Assembly (NCBI GenBank): GCA_947566075.1
Contig: CANOIM010000001.1
Coordinates: 62,001-126,000 of the forward strand
Direction of reading: 5' to 3'
Length of the DNA stretch: 64,000 nucleotides
Source: an uncultured Eggerthellaceae bacterium
GTDB lineage: Bacteria; Actinomycetota; Coriobacteriia; Coriobacteriales; Eggerthellaceae
Shown here: piece after piece, positions 15,648 through 23,573 of the stretch
How the letters are laid out: the number at the start of each line of letters is the position of its first letter
Numbering within the stretch: the stretch's first letter is position 1
Notes under the pieces: generated by a model
Databases searched by the model: none
The model's input: only the letters and a program-made list of their open reading frames with translations
Told to the model about the DNA's origin: nothing
Program-made: the position numbers and the translations under genes

Positions 15648-15678
15648 TTGACTCTATGGTTACCCGATAGTTTAGCAT
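15648..15678 (+). promoter_or_regulatory. MerR-type promoter of the efflux operon, 19-bp spacer
   Basis: TTGACT (15648-15653) and TAGCAT (15673-15678) are separated by 19 nt. The spacer holds an imperfect dyad, CTATGGTTACCCGATAG (15654-15670). Stretched spacing plus a central dyad is the mark of promoters twisted into shape by MerR activators. It reads towards the first SMR gene. Confidence 0.6.
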
Positions 15679-15715
15679 CAGATCGTCCAAGGATCAGAAG
15701 AGAAAGAGGTTGATC

Positions 15716-16036
15716 GTGCCCTATGTATTGTTGGCGGCAGCGGTCATCTGTGAGGTGTTCGGCACCTCCATGATGAAGCTGTCGAATGGATTCCAGAAGA
15801 AGCTTCCCATTCTGGGCATCGTTGCAGGCTATGCCTTGGCGTTCGCGCTTTTAGGGCTGGCTGTGAAGGAGCTGCCACTGGGCCTTGCCTATGGGATCTG
15901 GGGAGGAGTAGGGGCTGCGCTGACCGCCGTGGTGGGGGCGGTGTTCTGGAAAGAAGGGATGGGTGTGCGCAAGGTCATCGGCGTTCTGCTGGTGGTCGCA
16001 GGTATCGCCGCTCTGGAGATGGGGGCCATGCTGTGA
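15716..16036 (+). CDS. SMR-family multidrug efflux subunit 1
   Basis: About 106 residues with four membrane helices. The start is GTG at 15716, spaced 6 nt from AGAAAGAGG; the TTG at 15710 is too close to the site. The conserved membrane Glu lies in AAAVICEVFGTSMMKLSNGF and the GLAYGIWGGVG loop is typical of EmrE-like proteins. SMR transporters exchange protons for cationic drugs or guanidinium compounds. A second SMR gene follows, so a paired heterodimer is likely. A 27-codon ORF lies between them, overlapping both. The MerR-GyrI regulator upstream suggests drug-induced expression. Confidence 0.88.
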   Translation: MPYVLLAAAVICEVFGTSMMKLSNGFQKKLPILGIVAGYALAFALLGLAVKELPLGLAYGIWGGVGAALTAVVGAVFWKEGMGVRKVIGVLLVVAGIAALEMGAML

Positions 16037-16116
16037 GGAAATACTTCTTGCTCTTCGTGATATTGCTCGTGTTGGTCGCAAGCGTTGCAGCCTGCGAGAT
16101 GGGAGGTGCGGCATGA
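16033..16116 (+). CDS. 27-residue lipopeptide-like small ORF between the SMR genes
   Basis: GTG at 16033 overlaps the stop of the first SMR gene, and its own stop overlaps the ATG of the second (ATGA at 16113). The product is MRKYFLLFVILLVLVASVAA followed by CEMGGAA: positive N-terminus, one hydrophobic helix and a lipobox-like VAAC. It could be a tiny membrane protein or only a translational coupling device. Overlaps at both ends argue that it is translated. Too short for routine gene finders, and I know no named family. Confidence 0.5.
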   Translation: MRKYFLLFVILLVLVASVAACEMGGAA

Positions 16117-16475
16117 ATAGATACTACTTGCTCTTGGCGGCGTCCATCGTCTGTGAGGTGTTCGGTACCACCATGCTGAAGGCGTCGAATGGGTTCACGG
16201 AGCCTGTGCTCACGGGGCTCTTCATCGTGGGTTATCTGGCCTGCTTCACGTTCCTCACCTTCGCGCTGAAGGGACTCCCGCTTGGGGCGGCCTATGGTAT
16301 CTGGTCGGGCGTGGGCGTAGCGGCGGTGTCGGTCATCGGCGCATTCGTATGGCATGACCCGTTCAATGCTGTCGTGCTCTTGGGCATCGCGCTGGTCATC
16401 GTGGGCGTGGTGCTGCTGGAGACCTCCACAGACAACGGTAATGAGGCTGCTTCCGCTGATCAGGTGTCGGAGTAG
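16113..16475 (+). CDS. SMR-family multidrug efflux subunit 2
   Basis: 120 residues, four membrane helices. SIVCEVFGTTMLKASNGFTE carries the proton- and drug-binding Glu, and LPLGAAYGIWSGVGVAAVSV is the family loop. The C-terminal tail (TSTDNGNEAASADQVSE) is longer and more acidic than in subunit 1. Start ATG at 16113 overlaps the small ORF. Two adjacent SMR genes with different tails typify asymmetric pairs such as EbrAB or YkkCD. No ykkC riboswitch is visible upstream; control appears to be by the MerR protein. Confidence 0.88.
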   Translation: MNRYYLLLAASIVCEVFGTTMLKASNGFTEPVLTGLFIVGYLACFTFLTFALKGLPLGAAYGIWSGVGVAAVSVIGAFVWHDPFNAVVLLGIALVIVGVVLLETSTDNGNEAASADQVSE

Positions 16476-16479
16476 CGCG

Positions 16480-17382
16480 GTGGAGCACGGAAGGGAAGAG
16501 TGGATCGAGCTCCTAGCGAAAGAGGCCTCGCCAGCTATCGCCTTCCGAGGCGTAACAGCATCCTATGGGCGGCGCTTCGGGGTCAATGGTCGGACGAAGA
16601 TCCTTGATGAGCTCGAATTCTACGTGTATCCCGGTGACATGATCTGCCTCTTAGGGCCTTCGGGTTGCGGGAAGACGACCATGGTTAAGCTGATCATGGG
16701 GCTCATGGTGCCCGATGCAGGCGAAGTGCGCGTGCTTGGCGAGCTGGCCCCTTTCCCGCACGCGCGCTGCAAGATCGGATTCATGCCGCAAAGCGAGGCG
16801 CTCTACGACGACATCACTGCCGAGGAGAACCTGCGGTTCTTCGGTACCATGGAGGGCCTCAAGGGAAGGGAGCTAGACCAGCAGATCGATGGTCTGCTGG
16901 GTTTCATGCAACTTGAGCGTGACCGCAGGACTCTTGTTCGCGGCTTCTCCGGTGGCATGAAGCGGCGGCTGTCTCTGGCCGTTGCGCTGGTCGGCCAACC
17001 CGAGCTGTTGGTGCTGGACGAACCTACGGTGGGACTTGATCCAGCACACCGGCGCCGCATCTGGAGCAGCTTGCGGAAGATGCGCGACCAGCAGGGTACC
17101 ACGCTCTTCATCACCACTCACGTCATGGATGAGGCTGCTCGATGCGATTCAGTGGCAATGCTAGACGATGGTCGCATCGTGGCTGAGGGAACTCCTGCGC
17201 AGGTCGTCGCTGAAGCAGGCGTTGCTGGCCTAGAAGAAGCGTTCATGGTCTTCCAGAACCTGCGTGCCGCATCTGTTGACCATTCCGATTTCAGTGCGCC
17301 CGTTCCCGACGGGGAGAAGGCTGGTGTCGCACGTACATTCAAGGGTGCCGCCGGATCAGATGCGGGGAACGGCGATGAGTAG
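16480..17382 (+). CDS. ABC-2 type exporter ATPase
   Basis: 300 residues from a GTG at 16480 with GGAG 8 nt upstream; the frame extends further but there it overlaps the SMR gene. Walker A GPSGCGKT, Q-loop MPQSEALYDD, signature FSGGMKRRLSLAVAL, Walker B LLVLDEPTVGLDP and THVMDEAARCD are all present. This is a drug-exporter (DrrA-like) ATPase. An 8-bp overlap couples it to the permease. With the SMR genes upstream it extends a multidrug efflux operon. Confidence 0.88.
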   Translation: MEHGREEWIELLAKEASPAIAFRGVTASYGRRFGVNGRTKILDELEFYVYPGDMICLLGPSGCGKTTMVKLIMGLMVPDAGEVRVLGELAPFPHARCKIGFMPQSEALYDDITAEENLRFFGTMEGLKGRELDQQIDGLLGFMQLERDRRTLVRGFSGGMKRRLSLAVALVGQPELLVLDEPTVGLDPAHRRRIWSSLRKMRDQQGTTLFITTHVMDEAARCDSVAMLDDGRIVAEGTPAQVVAEAGVAGLEEAFMVFQNLRAASVDHSDFSAPVPDGEKAGVARTFKGAAGSDAGNGDE

Positions 17383-18106
17383 GACGCTTGCCATAACCAA
17401 ACGGATCATGGCTCAGCTCGTCCATGACCCGCGCACCCTGCTCCTTCTGCTCGGTGCCCCTCTCCTTGTCATCTGGCTGCTTTCCATGATCTTGAACACC
17501 GATGCCCTAGGGCCTGCGTTCATCGCGCTTTTGATCTATGTGTTCACATTCGTCACTAGCACCATGTCGCTCGTGCGTGAGCGTGAGGCTGGCACCATGG
17601 CACGGTTCCTGGCGACGCCGGTCGCGCCCGTGCAGGTCATCGCGGGCTACGCCATCGCGTTCGGACTCGTGGGGCTGGTTCAGTCGGGCATCATCCTGGC
17701 CATCGCGCTGGGGCCCATGGGCATGCCGAACGAAGGGAACCTGGAGTTCGTGCTGGTGGTGGCCGTGTCCATGGCCGTGGTCAGCGTCATGATGGGGCTT
17801 GCGCTCTCGGGGCTTGCGAACACCGGGTTCCAGGTGGTGCAGTTGATGCTGGTCTTCGTGGTGCCGCAGATCCTTCTATGCGGGCTGTTCGACCTTTCTG
17901 CTGCGCCTCTGCCCTTGCAGGTCTTGAGCAGGCTGCTTCCGTTGACCTACGGCGTAGATGCGTTGCAGGAGGTCATGCTGTATGGCTCTGGCAGAGATGT
18001 CATCACCCCTGATCTCATCGCCATCGCCGCGTTCGCCTTGTTGTTCCTGGTTGTCGGCGTGCTTGCCATGCGCAAGAAGCGCGCACGGAAGGAGGCAGCG
18101 ACATGA
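17375..18106 (+). CDS. ABC-2 type exporter permease
   Basis: 243 residues from the ATG at 17375, overlapping the ATPase gene by 8 bp. Six hydrophobic segments; the LVREREAGTMARFLATPVAP block and LPLTYGVDALQEVMLYGSG are standard for ABC-2 permeases of the DrrB/YadH type. It forms the membrane channel for the ATPase. The C-terminus is basic (MRKKRARKEAAT). Its stop overlaps the next small gene. Confidence 0.88.
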   Translation: MSRTLAITKRIMAQLVHDPRTLLLLLGAPLLVIWLLSMILNTDALGPAFIALLIYVFTFVTSTMSLVREREAGTMARFLATPVAPVQVIAGYAIAFGLVGLVQSGIILAIALGPMGMPNEGNLEFVLVVAVSMAVVSVMMGLALSGLANTGFQVVQLMLVFVVPQILLCGLFDLSAAPLPLQVLSRLLPLTYGVDALQEVMLYGSGRDVITPDLIAIAAFALLFLVVGVLAMRKKRARKEAAT

Positions 18107-18330
18107 GCATGGACCCGTTCGCATACTACACCGACGCCTACGGCATCTGGTTGTTCCGCGTGGGAGGCCCGTACCCCGAGTCCTACGACTTCGTCATGGA
18201 GAAGTGGCTGCCGAGCCGGGAGCTGTTCGACGTGTGGGGAAAGCCGCCGTTCATCATGGAGATAACCCCGGATGAGGCGCAGTGGAGGATCGAGCGCCGC
18301 CGCCGTTCACGGAAGAGCGCTACGCCGTAA
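18103..18330 (+). CDS. 75-residue protein resembling the end of a GyrI-like effector domain
   Basis: The ATG at 18103 overlaps the permease stop (ATGA), the pattern of the whole operon. The sequence DAYGIWLFRVGGPYPESYDF followed by VMEKWLPSRELFDVW and KPPFIMEITPDE resembles the C-terminal half of AraC/GyrI effector-binding domains, where a Trp-Leu and a terminal Glu-Ile bind ligand. The remaining tail is strongly basic. It may be a truncated ligand-binding protein at the end of the efflux operon or a decaying regulator. Translation is plausible; function is a guess. Confidence 0.55.
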   Translation: MSMDPFAYYTDAYGIWLFRVGGPYPESYDFVMEKWLPSRELFDVWGKPPFIMEITPDEAQWRIERRRRSRKSATP

Positions 18331-18520
18331 GCGTCCTGATAGGGATGACGTAGATGCCATCCCGCGGAAGTAGCAGTGGACGGAGGGGCGCTATCTTTAA
18401 GACGAATCGAGTACAGCGCCCGCGAATCCCTAGTGCGGCATAAACCGACATCTACCGAAATCCGAGTTTTCAATTGCGAAAATCCGAACGATTTCCTGCG
18501 GAAATCCGAATCGGGCTTTC
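18331..18520. other. Intergenic region with three spaced AAATCCGA words
   Basis: Between convergent genes. Contains GGGATG (18341-18346) with CATCCC downstream as a weak hairpin, and three near-identical words (GAAATCCGAG, AAAATCCGAA, GAAATCCGAA) spaced about 25 nt apart between 18450 and 18515. No gene seen. The words may be spaced binding sites or chance. Confidence 0.3.
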
Positions 18521-19492
18521 CTATGCCGGAGTGCTCAGCTCGGCCAGCAGCGGGCCGTAGCGCCGATGTAGGCGCACGACGTTGGCGGATTCGATGGCAT
18601 CGCGCAGGAAGAAGCCGATGACCAGCGGGACCCACCACAGCGGCGTTTCCAGCGAAGGCAGGAAGAACATGCAGACGGAGGCGAACACGCATACGGCTGC
18701 GACGGCATGGGCTGCGGTGATGCAGCGCGAGAGCGAGCGCTTCATCACCAGCAGCACGGGCTTCAGGCGCTTGTTAGCGGTCTGTTCGACGTCGTAGACC
18801 GAGCGGCGTGCGAGCGTGCGCAGGTTGTAGAGCTCGTAGCTGGGTGAGGCAGCTGCGCGGTCGCCATGCATCACCAACCCGACGCCTAGGCCCACGAGCG
18901 CCAGCACTACGCCGTCCGAGACCTCGTAGGCCGCCGAACCCGAGTCAATGAACAAGGCATCGACGTTGTGGGCCGCCTGCGGCTCCAACCCCAGGGTCGC
19001 CAGGTGGACGGCGAAGGCGCAGCCGAGCAGCGCGACGCCTGCGAGCGCGAACCTTTTCCCGTGGATTCTGGCGGCCGCAATCCTTGCAGGATCGGAACGC
19101 TTGCCGATGTAGGGATGTGCCGCGCGGAATGCGCTGGCCTCTTCCTTCGCCTTCCTCTGGACGAACAGCGCTGCCACCAGGAATGCGAAGAAAAGAGCCA
19201 TGGACACCACGTGGGCCTGCGCGTAGTCCGTCTCGACGAACTCCTTGGTGAGGATGCTAAGTAGCTTGTCCAGGAAGCTTCCGACCACGGTGCCGTCGGC
19301 CCCGAACGAGACGGTGGCCAAGGCGCCGAAGTGCATGGCGGAAAACGCCAGGATCACGAGCGCCGTGCCAAGCGGCTCCAGCACGGCCATGCGGCGCTGG
19401 AAAGCGTCGAAGCTGCAGCCTCGTTCCACTTCGCGTGCTGCCTCCTCGATGGCGCGGGCCGCGCTCTGGGTTTGTTGCATGGGTTCCGCCAC
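18521..19492 (-). CDS. Polytopic membrane protein, unknown function
   Basis: 323 residues from the ATG at 19492 (or 19480). A charged N-terminus of about 40 residues precedes hydrophobic segments at about 40-65, 95-112, 148-170, 190-205 and 265-300. The stretch VYDVEQTANKRLKPVLLVMK looks cytosolic. There is no motif that I can assign to a family. It is monocistronic, convergent with the efflux operon and followed upstream by the ABC-F gene on the same strand (gap 177 bp). Coding character is clear from the long frame and start; the role is unknown. Confidence 0.65.
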   Translation of the reverse strand: MAEPMQQTQSAARAIEEAAREVERGCSFDAFQRRMAVLEPLGTALVILAFSAMHFGALATVSFGADGTVVGSFLDKLLSILTKEFVETDYAQAHVVSMALFFAFLVAALFVQRKAKEEASAFRAAHPYIGKRSDPARIAAARIHGKRFALAGVALLGCAFAVHLATLGLEPQAAHNVDALFIDSGSAAYEVSDGVVLALVGLGVGLVMHGDRAAASPSYELYNLRTLARRSVYDVEQTANKRLKPVLLVMKRSLSRCITAAHAVAAVCVFASVCMFFLPSLETPLWWVPLVIGFFLRDAIESANVVRLHRRYGPLLAELSTPA

Positions 19493-19669
19493 GGCGGCTC
19501 TCCGTCTTCTTCCGAATGATGCACCCAGCCATTCCGGCGCTTTTCCGAAGGATACCGTCCTGCGCAGCCAAAGGCATGCCGCCTGCGCTCTTGTTGAGAA
19601 TCCGTTGTGGGCGCCCGTGTCCCCCTGCAGAGCAGCGGGGGCGAAACGGCAGCAAAGGGGCGGCCCTGC

Positions 19670-21157
19670 CTAGGCAACGATCAGGGTCGAGGAATTGCCG
19701 CAGCGCTTCGTCATCCACTGCCGGTTGGCGACCGCTGCCCTTAGGGCGGCATCGTGGGTCACCAGGACGAAGGCGCCCGGGAAGGCCGCCAGCATGTTTT
19801 CGAGCGCCCGTATGGAGCCCATGTCCAGGTGATTCGTCGGCTCGTCCAGCACCAGCAGTTCCGGCTCGTCCAACAGCTGCTCGGCAAGGAGCAGCTTCCG
19901 CAGCTCCCCCGGGCTGATGTCGCGCCCGTCGAGCAGCCGGTCGGGGTCGGAGTTGAGCCTGCCCACGATGGACAGGACCTGCCCGGCGCGGGCCCTGTCC
20001 AGCCCTCGAAGCGCCTTCAGGGCCTCTTCGCGCGTGGCTCCCTCGATGGCCTGGGGCACGTAGGCCCAGCGCACCGTGGCGGGGACCGCGGCCAGAAGAT
20101 GGCGCACGAAGACGCTCTTGCCGCTGCCGTTGTCCCCGCAGACGGCCACATGGTCGGTGGGCGCCACCCACAGCTCCGGCACGGACAACGCGAAGTCGCC
20201 CGCATGCACGGTGCCTGCCTCGATGTGCGCGACGTGCCGGGCGCGGGACGAGGCCCCATAGGAGGCCATGCCCCCGTCGTAGCGCTTGGACACCGAGAGT
20301 CCGGACAGCTCGGCGATTGCCCGGGCAAGCCGCCTTTCCATGCTCGCCGACTGCTTCCCGGCGATGGCGTCCTTGCCGCTCACGATGGCGCGGCCGATCC
20401 TCTCGCGCCCGTCGCTGTCAGCCTTGGCGAGCCCTTTCTTGCTGCGGCGGCCCTTCGTCTTCGCCGCTTCGTCCCGCCTGCGGGCGGCCTCGTTCCGCAG
20501 GCGTGCGACCTCCCGCTTGGCATCGGTGCGGGCCTTCTGCGCGCAAGCCCGCTCAAGGTCTGCCTCCCGCTGGGTGGCGCTGTAGCCTCCGGGGCGCATG
20601 ACGAAGCGGCCTCCCTCGAACATGAGGCATTGGGAGGTAATGCGGTCGAGCAATGCTCGGTCGTGCGATATGAGGATGCCGACCCCCTTGAAGGCCGCGA
20701 GCGCCTCGGCAACCGCCTTGCGCGCGCCTTCGTCGAGGTCGTTGGTGGGCTCGTCGACCACGAGGACGTCGGGGTTGCACCAGAGCGCGCACGCCAGTTG
20801 CACCCGCTTGCGCTGGCCGCCCGACAGGGTGCCGTACTCGAAGGGCCACTGCTCTTCGATGGCAAGGAGGCGCCTGATGGCAACGGCGCGGCACCCCCAG
20901 TCGCCCGCGAACTCCCAGAGGGATTCCGGCGGAAGGGACGGGTCTTGGGCGCAATAGGCGGAATGCAGCCGCGGCGACACGGTGCCGGAATCCGGGTTAA
21001 GCGCACGGGCGGCGATGCGGGCCAGGGTGGTCTTGCCGCAGCCGTTGTCGCCAACGATGCCTGTCCACCCTTGGGGGAACGTGACAGTGACGTCGTTGAC
21101 GGCATCGAGGGCGGCACCTGGATAGCCATAGGTGATGTGGGAGAGGTTCAACTGCAT
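19670..21157 (-). CDS. ABC-F family ATPase (ribosome-associated, possible antibiotic resistance)
   Basis: 495 residues with two ATPase domains and no membrane segment. First: GDNGCGKT, LSGGQRKRVQLACAL, LVVDEPTNDLDE; second: GDNGSGKS, ISPGELRKLLLAEQLL, LVLDEPTNHLD. The basic coiled linker (residues about 205-270, rich in Arg, Lys, Ala) corresponds to the P-site tRNA interaction motif region. The first signature is normal; the second reads SPGE rather than SGGQ, as in many ABC-F proteins of the Vga/Lsa type. It acts on the ribosome to displace drugs or regulate translation. A long leader with hairpins precedes it, suggesting attenuation. Confidence 0.85.
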   Translation of the reverse strand: MQLNLSHITYGYPGAALDAVNDVTVTFPQGWTGIVGDNGCGKTTLARIAARALNPDSGTVSPRLHSAYCAQDPSLPPESLWEFAGDWGCRAVAIRRLLAIEEQWPFEYGTLSGGQRKRVQLACALWCNPDVLVVDEPTNDLDEGARKAVAEALAAFKGVGILISHDRALLDRITSQCLMFEGGRFVMRPGGYSATQREADLERACAQKARTDAKREVARLRNEAARRRDEAAKTKGRRSKKGLAKADSDGRERIGRAIVSGKDAIAGKQSASMERRLARAIAELSGLSVSKRYDGGMASYGASSRARHVAHIEAGTVHAGDFALSVPELWVAPTDHVAVCGDNGSGKSVFVRHLLAAVPATVRWAYVPQAIEGATREEALKALRGLDRARAGQVLSIVGRLNSDPDRLLDGRDISPGELRKLLLAEQLLDEPELLVLDEPTNHLDMGSIRALENMLAAFPGAFVLVTHDAALRAAVANRQWMTKRCGNSSTLIVA

Positions 21158-21223
21158 GGCGGCATCCTTTCGGAAGGCCGCGCTGACAAGGCCGTGCGGT
21201 TCGACAAGCTCGAAGGGGGAAAC

Positions 21224-21289
21224 AGCAACGCAACACCTCGGCAGCGCGACGGGAAGGTCGGTTCTGCAAGGTGCCCAGAGGGCGTTGCT
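21224..21289 (-). promoter_or_regulatory. Leader hairpin upstream of the ABC-F gene
   Basis: Arms AGCAACGC (21224-21231) and GCGTTGCT (21282-21289) are exact complements enclosing a second 5-bp pairing (ACACC/GGTGC region). It is about 65 nt upstream of the ATG. ABC-F resistance genes are often controlled by ribosome-mediated attenuation in such leaders. No clear U tract follows, so the type of control is open. Confidence 0.4.
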
Positions 21290-21422
21290 ATTTCTTCATG
21301 CACTGATCCTTACTCGAGGCGGTGCTTGCCAAAGGCCCCGCCGGAATGATGCAAGGGGAGTATACCACGGGCCGCGGCCGCATTGCCGTTCCTGGCTTGC
21401 AGCGGGTGTCGTTGTGGTAATA

Positions 21423-21440
21423 TAGTCAAAAAATTGACTA
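21423..21440. promoter_or_regulatory. MarR-type operator TAGTCAA-N4-TTGACTA
   Basis: Perfect 7-bp arms (21423-21429 and 21434-21440) around AAAA, immediately after a TAATAT -10-like element and only 7 nt before the marR start. Position over the transcription start indicates autorepression. Confidence 0.65.
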
Positions 21441-21447
21441 ATTAAGA

Positions 21448-21912
21448 ATGGGTAGGATGGCGGACAAGCAAGCAAGACGCAACGCGTATCGTTACGCCAT
21501 GCTGCGCGACGAGCAGTTCTCGCTCTACGATGCCTTTGCCAAGCGCCATGGCATGACCACGGGCGTGCTCTTCGTCGCGAACGTGCTCTTCTACGCGAAG
21601 GAGCCTCTGGCGCAGCGCGAGATCGCGGCGCGCACCTTCCAATCAAAGCAGACGGTGAGCCTGATCGTGAAGAGGCTCGCCGCCCAAGGGCACGCCGCGT
21701 TGCAGGAAAGCCCAGCGGACAGGCGCGAGAAGCTGGTGCGCATGACCCAGGCAGGGCGCGACCGTTACGGGCGGCCGCTTCGCCACATCACGAAGGCGGA
21801 AGACGACGCCATGGCGATGCTCGCACCGGAGGAGCAGGAGATGCTGGTGTCATTCTCGCGCAGGTTCACCGACCAGCTGCGGGAGCTGTTCGACGAAGAC
21901 GAGGAGGATTGA
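21448..21912 (+). CDS. MarR-family regulator
   Basis: 154 residues. The winged helix is recognisable: EPLAQREIAARTFQSKQTVS, then LIVKRLAAQGHAALQESPAD and RREKLVRMTQAGR. No good ribosome site precedes ATG 21448; a near-leaderless transcript from the adjacent -10 element is likely, or start at 21457. The gene is first in an operon with a nitroreductase (3 bp downstream) and a radical SAM gene, and an operator-like palindrome overlaps its promoter. Likely senses a nitro- or aromatic compound; unproven. Confidence 0.87.
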   Translation: MGRMADKQARRNAYRYAMLRDEQFSLYDAFAKRHGMTTGVLFVANVLFYAKEPLAQREIAARTFQSKQTVSLIVKRLAAQGHAALQESPADRREKLVRMTQAGRDRYGRPLRHITKAEDDAMAMLAPEEQEMLVSFSRRFTDQLRELFDEDEED

Positions 21913-21915
21913 CGC

Positions 21916-22545
21916 ATGGACTTCTACGAGGCGGTGCGCAGACGGCGCACGGTGAGGGAGTTCCTGGACGAAGACGTCGACTTCGATGTCGTGCGGCGCA
22001 TCCTGGAGGCAGGGAACGCCGCCCCTACCTGGAACCACAACCGCAACTGGAGTTACATCATCCTGCGGACTCCCGAGGAGAAGGAGCGCGCCTTCGCGCA
22101 GGCGCGGAAGACAGCCGACAAGTTCGATGCTGAGAAGTACCTGAGCGCGCCGCGGCCGTACCCCACGACGCTCGGCCAGAAGATGTACGCCCACGCCATG
22201 CCCCGCCAGTACACGATGCTGGCAAGCGCGCCTTACGTGGTGGTGCCCGTGTTCAAGTCGAAAGGGCTCAATGGCGAATACGTGTCCAAGCTGAACCCGT
22301 TCGCGACCATCTGGTGCGTCGTCGAGAACATCCTTCTGGCTGCCGCTGCGGAAGGATTGAACTGCTCGCTGCGCATTCCCTTGAACGAGGAGCACGACAT
22401 CGTGAAGCAAGCGCTGAAGGTGCCACCGACCTACATGATTCCCGCATTCATAGGGGTGGGGCATCCCGACCCGGCAGAACACAGGCTGGAACAGTGCGAG
22501 GCGGACCTGGACAAGCAGCTGCGCTTCGGCCGCTGGAAGCGATGA
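21916..22545 (+). CDS. Nitroreductase-family protein
   Basis: 209 residues. DFYEAVRRRRTVREFLDEDV is the FMN-binding start and ILEAGNAAPTWNHNRNWSYI follows; LLAAAAEGLNCSLRIPLNEE is the helix near the second flavin contact. Located 3 bp after marR and overlapping the radical SAM gene by 4 bp. FMN-dependent reduction of a small aromatic is expected. The 60-residue insertion (AEKYLSAPRPYPTTLGQKMY) differs from the paralogue at 4850, so the two are not recent duplicates. Confidence 0.85.
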   Translation: MDFYEAVRRRRTVREFLDEDVDFDVVRRILEAGNAAPTWNHNRNWSYIILRTPEEKERAFAQARKTADKFDAEKYLSAPRPYPTTLGQKMYAHAMPRQYTMLASAPYVVVPVFKSKGLNGEYVSKLNPFATIWCVVENILLAAAAEGLNCSLRIPLNEEHDIVKQALKVPPTYMIPAFIGVGHPDPAEHRLEQCEADLDKQLRFGRWKR

Positions 22546-23507
22546 GGGCAGCGGCCATGGGAGAACCCGCTGCCGAACGTGGCCGCGCAGGCCGCGAAGC
22601 GTTGGTCAAGCATCGGCCGGCTAAAGGCGTCATCACGAGATCGGACCTGCCGGTGTGCGACTTCTCGGCGAACCCGTACGTGGGATGCACGCACGGGTGC
22701 CGCTACTGCTATGCCAGCTTCATGAAACGCTTCACGGGGCACGACGAACCGTGGGGCGCGTTCCTGGACGTGAAGGATTGGCCCACCATCAAGCATCCCG
22801 AGAAGTACGCCGGCAAGGAGGTGTTCGTCGGCTCGGTCACTGACCCCTATCTCCCCGAAGAAGAGCAGCACCGGCGCACGCGGACGCTCTTGGAGCAGCT
22901 GCGTGGCAGCGGTGCGCGCTTGAGCATAGCCACGAAGTCAGACCTGATCCTGCGCGACCTGGAGCTGATACGCGAGTTCCCGGATGCGCGGGTGTCGTGG
23001 TCGGTGAACACCCTCGACGAGGGCTTCCGCGCCGACATGGACCAGGCTGTGCCCATCGAGCGGCGCCTTGCGGCCATGAAGGCGTTCCATGACGCCGGCG
23101 TGCGCACCACCTGCTTCGTGTCTCCCATCTTCCCCAGCATTACCGACGTGCCTGCAATCGTGGAGGCCGTGCGGGACCGATGCAACCTCGTGTGGCTGGA
23201 GAACCTCAACTTGCGCGGCGCGTTCAAGGCGGACATATTGAGCTATGTGGCCACGGAGCACCCTGGCCTGGTACCGCTGTACGACGCCATCTACCGCAAG
23301 GGCGACATGGCCTACTGGCAGGAGCTCGACCGCGACCTGGCGGCCTATGCAGGTCGGGCGGGGCTCGAGTACCGCACGAACGACGACACCATGCTCCGGC
23401 CCTTCGATGCGCCGCCCGTCTTGGTGAACTTCTTCTACCACGAGAAGATAAGGAAGTCGTCCCGTGGGAAAGGGCAGGCGGAGCCGAAGCAGCCGGCAGC
23501 GCGGTGA
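22542..23507 (+). CDS. Radical SAM protein of the SplB/Rv2578c-like group
   Basis: 321 residues from the ATG at 22542 (ATGA overlap with the nitroreductase). The cluster motif is CTHGCRYCYA (a CxxxCxxC arrangement), followed by VFVGSVTDPYLPEEEQHRRT, LSIATKSDLILRDLELIREF, and VSWSVNTLDEGFRADMDQAV. This matches DNA-repair-like radical SAM proteins (spore photoproduct lyase relatives) that are widespread outside spore formers and whose substrate is unknown. Translational coupling to marR and a nitroreductase suggests response to DNA-damaging nitro compounds; inference. Confidence 0.85.
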   Translation: MRAAAMGEPAAERGRAGREALVKHRPAKGVITRSDLPVCDFSANPYVGCTHGCRYCYASFMKRFTGHDEPWGAFLDVKDWPTIKHPEKYAGKEVFVGSVTDPYLPEEEQHRRTRTLLEQLRGSGARLSIATKSDLILRDLELIREFPDARVSWSVNTLDEGFRADMDQAVPIERRLAAMKAFHDAGVRTTCFVSPIFPSITDVPAIVEAVRDRCNLVWLENLNLRGAFKADILSYVATEHPGLVPLYDAIYRKGDMAYWQELDRDLAAYAGRAGLEYRTNDDTMLRPFDAPPVLVNFFYHEKIRKSSRGKGQAEPKQPAAR

Positions 23508-23573
23508 CCAGCGTGAGCGTGGGCCGGGCGAAGATCGGCGGCGGCATGGCTAGCGAACTGTGCTTCGCCCACG

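Noticed and set aside
15691..16475. Guanidine (ykkC) riboswitch before the SMR pair
   Set aside because: Only about 90 bp lie between the regulator and the first SMR gene, and they hold a MerR promoter; no ykkC core sequence is visible.
19754..21349. 531-codon plus-strand frame opposite the ABC-F gene
   Set aside because: The ABC-F protein on the minus strand has all ATPase motifs; the opposite frame has no recognisable domain.
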